From contig CM020618.1 in NCBI GenBank assembly GCA_009829735.1, forward strand, positions 1,677,547 through 1,741,546: a stretch of DNA of 64,000 nt. The letters run 5' to 3'. A model generated the notes under the pieces. It was not told where the DNA came from. It saw only the letters and a list, made by a program, of their open reading frames with translations, and made no database searches. Position 1 is the first letter of the stretch, and every line of letters begins with the position of its first letter. Positions 55,230 to 64,000 of this stretch are shown in pieces. Position numbers and translations under genes: made by a program. This DNA is from Pyropia yezoensis. Its lineage: Eukaryota; Rhodophyta; Bangiophyceae; Bangiales; Bangiaceae.

Positions 55230-56680
55230 GGACCAACTGCAGATGGGCGGGCGGGGGAAAAGGAGCTCCGAGGGAGGGACGTTACAGTGCGGTAAAGTGT
55301 GGGGCCGCGCGGGGGCCGCCCTCACGAGGGGGTCTGGCAGTTGTGCGTGGCAAGGGCAGGGTGGAGAGGGGGGGGGAGGGGAATGAGGAGGTGAATGTGG
55401 GACGGGGTGGAGAATCAGGATGAGGTGGTCGGACTGGGGATCGGTGGTAGGGGAGTGCCGCGAAAGTGCGAGGGGGGCGACTGAATCATGTACTATCGAT
55501 GAGTGCGTGAGGCGAGCGGGAGGAAGGGAGGTCGGGGGGACAAGTTGGGGGTCGGAAAAGGCCAGGGTATGCTAGAGTTTGGGTAGAGGCGTCTGTAAAG
55601 GGGGGGGGAAGATAGTGGTAGAGGACTGGTGGGGTGCGTGTGGAGGAAGGGAAGTCAGGTTCTCGCGGGAGTGGGGGGGGAGCGGGGCAGCGGGGGTGCC
55701 ACACAAGCGGGGCGGTGGGTGAGGCACGGGGGACGATTTCGTGGGACAAGGGGGGGCAACGGGGAAAAGAAAGGACGTGTACGAACGCGGCGAGGAAAGG
55801 GGACGCTGGAAAGGATCGAATCGAAGGGGTCCGAGGGAGGCCACCTCAGCAAAGAATGACTATGCGCAAGGGCGGGGGAGGACGGGGAGAAAGGGGGCGA
55901 GTGGGCGGGGGTGGGACGTGACGCGGTAGAAGGGAAGAAAACAGAGGGACGGCTGGGAGACGGGGGGGCCGGGGGGGTGGGTGGGGGCGGCAGGGGCGTC
56001 AAAGGACTTTGGGCGGGGGGGGCTGTGGAGGGCGGCAGGGGTGTGAAGGGACTTTGTACAAACACGGGGTCGCTGGCCGTGAGCGGGGGAGTCCGCGGGA
56101 ATGGGGGCAGCTGGGGTGGAGCGGGGGGAATCGGGTGGACGGGACGAAGACAAAGGGCGGGGGGGTGACTTGGCGGAGGGGGGGGGACAGGGCTTAGGGG
56201 GCGGGACCGGGCGAAGGAGGGGGAACGGTGTGGAGAGCGGGGGAAGGCGCGGAAGGAGGCCCGGGGGGAGACCAAGGGCCGGAGAGGATACAGGGGGAAG
56301 GGGGAGGGCAGGGGAGAGAGAGAGGGCTCTGAGGGGTGGGAGGGGGGCGGGGTGGGGCGGCTGGGGCATAAAAGGACTATGTGCAAAGACGGGGTCGCTG
56401 GGGGTGAGCGGGGGAGTCCGTGGGGATAGGGGGAGATGGGGGGCGCTGGGAGTTGGGGGTCGGGGGGATTAACGAGGGGCGGGGGTGTGACGGGGAGGGG
56501 CGGGGGAGTGACGGGGAGGAGGGGGGGGGGCGGGGCGGGGTTGGGTTGAGACAGGGCGGACGGAGGGGCACGGGGCGTGGAGGGGGGACAGGGCGGAGGA
56601 GGGGGACCGGGGCGGAGAGGAGGGGTCTGGGCGGAGAGGAGGGGACGGGGTGAGGGGGAGGCTTACAGGGGCGTTTATCG
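55230..56680 (+). repeat. G-rich polypurine tract with internal repeats
   Basis: Nearly 1.45 kb is strongly G/A-rich on the plus strand, with many GGGG runs that could form G-quadruplexes. A sub-repeat containing CGGGGTCGCTGG, GTGAGCGGGGGAGTCC and an upstream AAAGGACT block occurs at about 55999-56110 and 56366-56430. The Pro-rich ORFs on the other strand (for example 55655-56386) are a by-product of this composition. Confidence 0.75.
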
Positions 56681-56787
56681 TACTGTTTCGGGGGAAAAAT
56701 CGAAGGGCGAATCGATGCACACAGCTCGGAATCGATGGACGCCCGGACAGGCCATTCAGAGCACCCCCCCAGGATTGGCTGGAATCG

Positions 56788-56945
56788 AGGTGTCCATCAA
56801 ATTGAAACACTGGCCGGAATGGGTCAAAACGGCCGCCCGCCCATCGATTTTTTGTAGAATATACATAGGTGTCCATCAAATTGAAACACTGGCCGGAATG
56901 GGTCAAAACGGCCGCCCGCCCATCGATTTTTTGTAGAATATACAT
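56788..56945. repeat. 79-bp tandem duplication
   Basis: Two adjacent, apparently identical units start AGGTGTCCATCAAATTG at 56788 and 56867 and end TTGTAGAATATACAT. A third AGGTG follows at 56946. Confidence 0.9.
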
Positions 56946-57539
56946 AGGTGAGGAACGATGGCCTAAGAGTGGCCGACTGGCGTAACAGAAAGCCAGGCCA
57001 ACATCGACAACCTGGTCGACCATATTTATGCACAAATGCGGACCACTGACAGGACACCAAACAGCTGTGTGAATGAATCTATAAATCAAATCATAAGTCA
57101 GAAAGTAATTGGACTTAAGAACAAGTAAGTCCAACAGAAATACTTACTTATGCCGGCAAACCCAAAGCAAGACTGGAACAAATCATCCCACATGACAGGT
57201 AGTCTTACTCGTCGGACGTCGAATTGCTCTCAAGGAAGAGAACCACAATAGTAGAACAGTTTCTCGGAACCAACAAACGAGTAGCACTACTCGTCACAAG
57301 AGAACGTTTTAGGCAAAATTTGCCCTACGTTGCCGCGAACGGTACCAGAAGAGTAGCTTCACTCATCGCCGCTCCTGGATATGTGGGGAAGATGAAGAGA
57401 CTGACAAGAAACAAGAGGAAGAACAAGGCCAAAAGGCACTGCTCACTGATGGCACTCGTTGTCCAAAAAGGGACCTCGACGTCCTGGAAACGCTAACTCA
57501 TGATGAGAAGCACGGGTGACGTCACAGAATAGCTCTTCT

Positions 57540-58460
57540 GCATACGAGACATTCTCTCTTGAGGAGTAGCACTACTGTTCTTCTTGTCATTTTCTCTTGA
57601 CGAGTAGTGCTACTCGTCGGGTGACATCACCGAGAACACTTCATGATATGAAACATTCTCAGTTGACGAGCAGCACTACTCCTTTTCTTGCCCTTCCCAA
57701 TTGACGAGTAGCACTACTCATCGGGTGACATCACCGAGAAGCCCTTCTCGATATGAGGCATTCTCAGTTGACGAGTAGCACTACTCCATTTCTTGCCCTT
57801 CCCACTTGACGAGTAGTCCTACTCGTCGGGTGACATCATCGAGAAGCACTTCATGATATGAAACATTCTCAGTTGACGAGCAGCACTACTCCTTTTCTTG
57901 CCCTTCCCACTTGACGAGTAGTGCTACTCGTCGGGTGACATCACCGAGAAGCCCTTTTCGATATGAGACCTTCTCAGTTGACGAGTATCACTACTCCTTT
58001 TCTTGCCCTTCCCACTTGACGAGTAGTGCTACTCGTCGGGTGACATCACCGAGCAGCACTTCTCGATATGAGACATTCTCAGTTGACGAGTAGCACTACT
58101 CCTTTTCTGGCCCTTCCCACTTGACGAGTAGTACTACTCGTCGGGTGACATCACCGAGACGCTCTTCTCGATATGAGACCTTCTCTGTTCACAAGTAGCA
58201 CTACTCCTTTTCTCTCCATTCCCTCTCGAAAAGCAGCACTGCTCGTCCATTGATATCACCGAGAAGCACTACTCAATATCAGGTATTTTCTGTAGACGAG
58301 CAGCACTACTCGATTTTTTCCTTTTGCTTCGGGCGAGTAGCACTACTCGCCCGATTGTTTTCCGAAATGAGAGAATCTCAAAATTAGAAATGCAATCGGA
58401 TAAAACGACGAGACGAGTACTGCTACTCATGGGGAATTTTCACGAGTAGCACTACTCATC
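57540..58460. repeat. 105-bp satellite with GAGTAGYRCTACTC palindromes
   Basis: The block GACGAGTAG..CTACTCGTCGGGTGACATCACCGAG starts at 57599, 57703, 57808, 57913, 58018 and 58123, a spacing of 104-105 bp. Each unit holds a second palindrome about half a unit away (GACGAGtAGCACTACTCC), and units also share TTTTCTTGCCCTTCCCA. Isolated copies of the palindrome occur from 57269 and decayed ones continue to 58460. The array lies just beyond the 3' end of the ParB-oxygenase paralogue. Confidence 0.9.
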
Positions 58461-58480
58461 AACATGACATTGACCATGCA

Positions 58481-58821
58481 AGACCGATCCATTGTTAGAG
58501 CACTAAAGCTATTGATACATCAAAGTTCAGTGAAGTGCGCAGATAATACGAGTTCTGCTGCTCTGCTGAGATTGATTTGTGGCCCAGACACCATGTCGAG
58601 ATTTCGAGAATTTTCTGCTTAAGGTGAGATTGTACATGTTGTCCGACTTGGTCGTGCACTGGCATGATGTAATGTACAAGGCCACCTGAATTCTGTTCCA
58701 AGCTGTCATCACTGCACATGGGAATGGAGATGTGAATGCATATGTCGGGAAAACTAATCATTATTGCTTGCTATTCTTTCTTCAAATCATGCCCACAACA
58801 AACACGCGCACGTACATGCTC
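58481..58821. other. Spacer, no gene recognised
   Basis: AT-richer DNA between the satellite and the stop codon of the ParB-oxygenase paralogue. Probably 3' UTR and flank. Confidence 0.4.
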
Positions 58822-61800
58822 TCACTGAGCGCCATCACCCTCAACATCCTTGCCTTCAGCATCATCACCGTCCCCACCTACTTTGCTCCCCCCGTCATCG
58901 TCTTCGTCTTCTCCGTCGACACTTGTATCCTTGGCAGAGCCGACGTCGTCGTTATTGTCATCCCCACCATCTTCTTTCATGGCATCGGACTCCTTGGCAT
59001 TTTGCCCCTTGTCGTCAGCCGCCTTGTCATCGGTCTCATCCTCAGAGACCTCGTAGCTGGAAGACGACTCTCCGGAGCTTTCCACCTCCCTCTCGACGAC
59101 GTCGGACATATCGACGTCCTCGTTCTCATCCGGCAAAGAACTTGGCTTGTCCGCAGCAGCACCAGCTTTCCCGTTACGTGAAGTGGGCTCGTCTGCACCA
59201 TTGACCGCGGGAACGGCGCTCACCGACGGGGAGGCGTTGCTCGCAAACGTCACTCTGCTTACGGGAAAGATGGCGTCCTTGAGGGATTGATGCGGGTGCT
59301 GCAGGTACATGTGCAAACGGATGGAGCGCGCGTACGCAAGCTCAACAGGCGCCTTGTTCAGCCGCGTGGTGTCTTCATCGGCTCCACACCCAGCGTGCAC
59401 CAAGTCGCTCCGGCAGAGAAGGATGGAGTTCTTGGGAACCTCAATGACTTCGCTGGCAAGCGTGCGGTCGACAACGTGACCATCCTCGATCCGCCGTAGA
59501 GCAAGCACGCTTCCGGGCCACACTGCCAACACGAAGGAGTCTCTCCCGGACGCCATGATAAAGAAGCTCTTGGACAGCGGCATCTTGTACTTCTTGGCGG
59601 AAACGAACTGAACTTCATCGTCCTCGGTTGGCTCGATCTTGTCCGCCCCTGTGGATGAGCCGCCAGCGTCTTCGACCGACTTGATCTCCTCCTGCTGCAG
59701 CTTGTCCTCGAGCAGCCCAGAGTCGATGTGAGGACGCTGTCGCACAGCGTTCTCAGTTGTCAGCAGCAGCCGAGCCCCAGTCTTGGGCGTCCTTACAACC
59801 GGGGGGGAACTTGAGCGACCTTCGGCGGCGGGAACGGCCTCTAAAATATTGTTGGCGATGGCGGCCATGCAGGTGTCGGCGTGAAGTTTGCAGATGAAGA
59901 CAAATGACTGCGTAGCGTCGTCGGAGGAAGCCACCACCTTGACTGGCACAGAAAATCGCCCTTGCCCGTCCGCCAGTTGCACCTTGTCCAAATCCGTGTC
60001 GATGTTGTGAATGGGAGCCCATACTGAAGGTGTTGCTGTAGTCCCCGGGCTAGCCGCGGCCTTGGCGACCTCGGCTTCACCTGGGAACAAGTGGACATAA
60101 TGGTCCAGAACGGCGTCCACGCTCGAAGGTCCACCTTGGAGAAGACGTGGCATGCCGTCCTCCACAGCATTCTCGATGATCACCCAGCCGCACTCGACGA
60201 GGGTCTTGGCAAACGCCAGACAGGCAGCGCCTCCAAGAAGAGAGTGAACACCCGAATTGTCGTCCGGAAGCGACGTCGGGACACCAGGCATGCCTGTCAG
60301 CAGCTTGACCCCCTGCTGCGCCATGAACAAAGACACGCACTTGTCGATGTCTTTCCACGCGTTCCCAGGTAGAAGGTCGCTGCCCTGGTGCTCCGTCGGC
60401 TGCAGAGCCGCAAAGCGAGGAAGTCGGACGTGCTGTGGGGGATCCGGGGGCGGGGGCACCCCAGGAGCCCCGAAGTGGGGCTCAAGTAGCTTGCGCCGGT
60501 TCGCCGCCGCTTGCTCGTGAAGACTCTCGACGATCGGAGGAACAGTGTCGTCGTACGGCTTATCAGCTACCTGGTTGCGGATGTCGTGACGGCCTTCACG
60601 ACGACCATTGACGGACACTCGATGTACCGCCCGAGCAAACGGGGACGTGGCGCGGACCGACATGCCGCGAACCAGCTGCGCACGAAGCTGCTGGTCAGTC
60701 GGAACAGCTACCAGCTCGCCAATCTCCGGAGGAGGATGACGGGATCGCTTGCTGCGCCGGTTTTCACTGCCCGCATCACCGTGCCGCTTTCGCTTTCGCG
60801 GCTTCTTCCCCGTCCCGTCGTCGCCGCCTTTTCCGCGATCACCGGCGCCGTCCGCGGTCCCGGCTTCACCAGCTTCCTTGTCCTTGTCGCCATCGCCTTT
60901 GCCGCCGTCCGCCCAGTCTTTCGCAGTCTCGGTGTCACCACCGCCTTGAGCACCGGCAGCGCCGGCGGGTCCAGGCTGTGATTCGGGGCCGGTTCCTGGC
61001 GGGACGCCACCCGATGGTGGAGCGCCCGCGTCAGGCTGAGGCGGCGTGTCAACGGTGGAAGCACCTGCATCCGCTCCAGTCGTGCTCTTCTGGCCTTTCT
61101 TGGACTTGGACTTACCGCCGCCTTTCTTGGACTGCTTCTTCTTCGACGGCTTCTTCTTGGCCGGCGGCGGCGGCGGCGGCGGAGGAGGCGCGATAAACTC
61201 GTCCACCATCTTCTTCCAGGACAGCAAGTACTTGAGCACGAACGGATACTGCATCGCCAGCACCAGCTTGCTGACGGATTGCCCCGCCTTGGGTGCCTCG
61301 TTACCCGCCTCGGTGTACTGCTTCACAAACAAGTCTGTCAGCTCGTCGCCCAACGTCATGGTCGCACCCGGACGGGTCTGCTGCAGCAAGTCCAGTGACC
61401 CTGTGGACGCGTGAATCGTCGCGGCCTGGGCAGACGCCTCGTCGGAAGCGGGTGCAGTCTGCTCTGCTGGGAGAGCAGGGACAGCGCTTGGCCGAGCGGA
61501 AGAACCGGCTGGCTGCTTACCCTTGCCCGACCACAGGGACCGCACACCGCTGGGCGTGCCGCCTTTCTGCTTGACAACTTTCAGAGTTGCATCTTGGACG
61601 TACTTGATGAAGAGCACAGCGCTTGCGTAGAATGAGCCGTCACTGCCTGCAACAAGCCGACGAACCTTCTCGTCGGGCGTGCGATGGCACGTATACTCCC
61701 ACGCCATCTTGAGAAGTCGAATACGCACGGCTTCCTTGTCCCTGTAAATCGACTCGGCGTGGAGCATAATGGGCGAGATGAGCGTGTCAAGGGCGAACGA

Positions 61801-62674
61801 CCTTGGACGCCTTCAGCTTCTCGACCATGTACCTTGTAGAAGCGCTGTCCTCCGACCCCAACAAGCCAATGTTGAGCATTCGACGCATGGATGCGACGCC
61901 GTACGCCATTTTCCCGTCGTCCTTGCACAAGCCGCCAATCTTTTTCTTGAGCAGCTCGCTCAAGAGATCTCCTGTCTTGGTGACGCCCAACTTCAGGCCA
62001 GCCAAATGCTTGAGACGCCTCTCGTTGTGCTTGCCTCGCACCCAGTGCGTGAGGAAGACGACGACGTCGGCAGTGTCCATAAGCTTGGTCTGCACCGTCG
62101 ACTCGTTCGAGTCCAAGCCCAACGACAGCACTTCCGTCTCTGTCATTGGCTTGCCGTCGCGACGTTGTACGAGAGCGTACCGGCAGGTCTCAGACGCATT
62201 CGGAAGATCCCGCTCCAGCACAGTCACCAACGCCGTCTGTCGGTGGTGCCCGTCAACTGTGACGTACTGGCGGTCGCTCTTGTCCTCCAAGACGCCATCC
62301 TCGCCCACCACCAGCGGTTCAAACTCACGGTCATTGTCTTGTGTGACGTCCTCGGTCACCTTGATCATACCGTGCGCCCAGTAGTAGCCCGTCGTGGTAA
62401 AAGATATGATGTACCTCTTGACGTCGGCGTTCTCCGTGTCGCGCACAGACCGCACCAAGACACGAACGTTTCGCACCCGACCGATAATCATGGTCACCTT
62501 GTAGATCCGGGCGAAGCGCTCCGACGCCGAGACAGATGACCCCGGCGTTTGAACGACGGACCCAGAAGCGCTAGGGGTAAACTCGATCCCGTGTACAAAG
62601 ACGGAAACGTTCCGGTTCAATTGCGACACCCGACGGGATGCCGCAGCCGAAGACGCAGGGGGCCGCTGTAGCAT
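58822..62674 (-). CDS. ParB-like / 2OG-oxygenase paralogue, main body, with one frameshift
   Basis: The minus strand is open from 62674 to 61787 and, after a one-base frame change at about 61785 (CGCCCTTGAC), from there to 58822. Similarity to the gene at 36558-41084 runs through the change: LISPIMLHAESIYRDKE...LKMAWEYT aligns with LVSPAFIFCPGTPRED...LEIAWLWT. This suggests either an inactivating indel or a sequencing error. The ParB-like motif is VTVDGHHRQTALV near 62231-62263. Then come helical, Lys-rich and Pro/Gly-rich linkers, and an oxygenase region with RQRPHID (His at 59730), FIMASGRDSFVLAVWPGS, CRSDLVHAGCG and IRLHMYLQ. The C-terminus is strongly acidic. The substrate is unknown. It shows that HxD...H and DGxHR are the conserved parts of the family. 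Confidence 0.8.
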
Positions 62675-62765
62675 AATACATAATCACCGATTGGCTTACC
62701 TAAAAGGTAGGTACTCGTAATGAGATGGGGCCAAAACCCCAAATCTGGCTCAAGATGTCAGGGAT

Positions 62766-62862
62766 TTCACCCGGTTGCCCAGTGGTTTGAGCGCGCCATT
62801 CTGCTTACTTCTCAAGGGCCCGGGTTCGATTCCGACTCTCCGATCTCTACTTTTTCGTTTTT
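62766..62862 (+). ncRNA. tRNA-like sequence with Pol III terminator (tRNA pseudogene or SINE remnant)
   Basis: A box-B-like GGTTCGATTCC (62823-62833) follows a D-arm/box-A-like GTTGCCCAGTGGTTTGAGC (62774-62792). TTTTT runs at 62851 and 62858 could terminate Pol III. The T stem and acceptor stem do not pair properly, so a working tRNA is unlikely. It lies in the ~170-bp interval separating the two coding parts of the ParB-oxygenase paralogue. Confidence 0.4.
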
Positions 62863-63647
62863 CCACAGCCGCCGCGGCGTGGCGACACGACCTCGCGGGG
62901 CAGGCGATGAAGAGCCCGCGACGGCTCTGCCGATGTGCCCTTCGACGGCGCGACCAGCAGGCGGCCCTGCCTTAGGCTGCCCGACCCACCATCGCCAGAG
63001 GATCGCTTGAAAGCCTGTACAGGAGGCGAGGAAGACCTCCAGCCCGTCCTTGAAGAATCGCTTTCTCCGCTGCCACTCGCACCACGACCACTGCTGGAGC
63101 CGGATTCGCCCGAACCACCAGCTGAACTTGACTCTCCGGAGCCGCCGCGGGAACGTGCCTCTCCAAAAGGACTGGCAGACTCGCCAGAGGACCTGCTTGA
63201 GCCAGACTCGTCAGAGCCGCCCCCGGAACCCGACTCGCCCGATCCGCTGCGTGAGGCGGATGAACGGCTTCCCCGGGATCGGGAAGCGCTCTGGGACGCA
63301 GAGCGGCTACGAGACGAACCACCAGACTCGGCGCCAGACTCACTAGCAGCCGAAGGCGGGCGCAGAAGCAAGGCCGCCTCAGCCGCGTCGCAGGCGGCTA
63401 CTTGGGTGTGGCTCACCCCAACCAAGGGAGCGCTCGGTTGAGGCGATGGCGAACGAGAGGGATGCCCGCGACCACCTCGAGGGGATGACAGAACGCCACG
63501 TCCACGACCACGCCCACCGCGACCGCGAGAAGGAGAGTCACCAACGCCTGCACCGTCAGCAGCCGCCGCAGCCGCGCCGCCGCGACCACGGCCACCACCG
63601 CCGCGACGACGGCCACGAGAGCTCGCCTTCCGCGGAGACCGGGCCAT
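62847..63647 (-). CDS. N-terminal part of the ParB/2OG-oxygenase paralogue
   Basis: The ATG at 63647 opens 266 codons beginning MARSPRKASSRGRRRGGGGRG, closely like MARKRSTGSGRGTRGRGGRG at the start of the other family member. Sequence is RG-rich, then Ser/Arg/Gly-rich low complexity, ending at TAG 62847. The ParB region begins only at 62674 in another stretch, so the two parts are joined by an intron (a weak GAG|GT donor and CTACAG acceptor are possible) or were separated by insertion of the tRNA-like sequence. RG-rich segments often bind nucleic acid. Assignment as one gene is inference from the paralogue. Confidence 0.6.
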   Translation of the reverse strand: MARSPRKASSRGRRRGGGGRGRGGAAAAAADGAGVGDSPSRGRGGRGRGRGVLSSPRGGRGHPSRSPSPQPSAPLVGVSHTQVAACDAAEAALLLRPPSAASESGAESGGSSRSRSASQSASRSRGSRSSASRSGSGESGSGGGSDESGSSRSSGESASPFGEARSRGGSGESSSAGGSGESGSSSGRGASGSGESDSSRTGWRSSSPPVQAFKRSSGDGGSGSLRQGRLLVAPSKGTSAEPSRALHRLPREVVSPRRGGCGKTKK

Positions 63648-63863
63648 GATGAAAAATTGCTGGAAGTCCAGGCAAGAAAAGAGGAAAGTATGGGGAAGAG
63701 GCGCGGAAAGGAAAAACGTGGGTAGGAGAAAATGAGGACAAGTGAGGTGAAGAAGAAAAAAAGGGGGGGAGATGTGGCAATAGAGAGCGGGGTACAAAGG
63801 AGTGGGTGTGGAGGATGAGGATGCGATGACGACCTGAGAAGCCAAGGACCCGACAAGCACCAA

Positions 63864-63870
63864 ATTTATA
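63864..63870 (-). promoter_or_regulatory. Possible TATA box of the ParB/2OG paralogue
   Basis: TATAAAT on the minus strand, about 217 bp upstream of the ATG at 63647, followed by a pyrimidine-rich leader. Confidence 0.35.
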
Positions 63871-64000
63871 GAGCCAGAGGGGCATCTCATTGGCCCGCGC
63901 TGAGGGGGCCCCAACATAGCACATGCGAGCATAAATCGGATCTCGTCATCCAAAACCAAGTGGTCTGGATCAATTCCGGTCAAGTCGTATTTGAAAAATG

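Noticed and set aside
55655..56386. 243-codon Pro/Ser-rich ORF
   Set aside because: It is the complement of a G-rich purine tract, with no domain and no balanced composition.
57911..58093. 60-codon ORF in the 105-bp satellite
   Set aside because: It is simply two satellite units read in one frame.
62766..62862. Functional tRNA gene
   Set aside because: The T stem pairs at only two positions and no acceptor stem partner is present.

Overview
The window is nuclear DNA from a eukaryote. It has chromodomain Ty3/gypsy LTR retrotransposons, a hAT transposase, MITE-like inverted-repeat elements, tandem satellites and very long, mostly uninterrupted ORFs with SET, ParB-like and helicase domains. 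High GC content, Ala/Gly/Ser/Pro-rich low-complexity protein segments and few introns would suit a red alga or another intron-poor alga or protist, but nothing here fixes the species. There is no operon structure, ribosome binding site or CRISPR array.

Layout. 1-7470: two nested gypsy elements in minus orientation; B has an open gag running off the left edge and is inserted in the decayed element A. 7471-13900: gene-poor, with an imperfect hairpin, two oppositely oriented MITE-like copies and GC-rich DNA with weak ORFs. 14011-16356: a hAT transposase whose 5' end is cut by an LTR next to a 318-N gap. 17526-21914: a protein joining a DNA amino-methyltransferase to a SET domain. 22351-23216: palindromes, three of them in 109-bp iterons. 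23409-23945 plus 36558-41084: one gene for a ParB-like/2-oxoglutarate oxygenase fusion, split by a young gypsy element (23951-36557) with identical-looking LTRs and an AGTAC target duplication. 42455-54633: a very large zinc finger/tyrosine recombinase/RecQ-like helicase gene. 54634-58800: E2F-like sites, a G-rich purine tract, a 79-bp tandem repeat and a 105-bp palindromic satellite. 58822-63647: a second, diverged ParB-like/oxygenase gene.

Two 500-N gaps (29487-29986 and 45916-46415) are each flanked by near-identical copies differing mainly by single-base indels. These are best read as overlapping contig ends that were never merged, so the duplicated retrotransposon pol and the duplicated helicase 3' half are probably one copy each.

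Working together (inference). Once the inserted retrotransposon and duplicated contig ends are set aside, three large genes lie head to tail on the minus strand: recombinase-helicase, ParB-oxygenase, methyltransferase-SET. The same 32-bp palindrome lies in both spacers. This looks like a roughly 19-kb selfish or formerly mobile unit combining DNA mobilisation, site-specific DNA binding, DNA/histone methylation and possible oxidative demethylation. The second ParB-oxygenase gene is likewise followed by a palindromic ~105-bp repeat array. I know of no described system with this combination, but I could not search.
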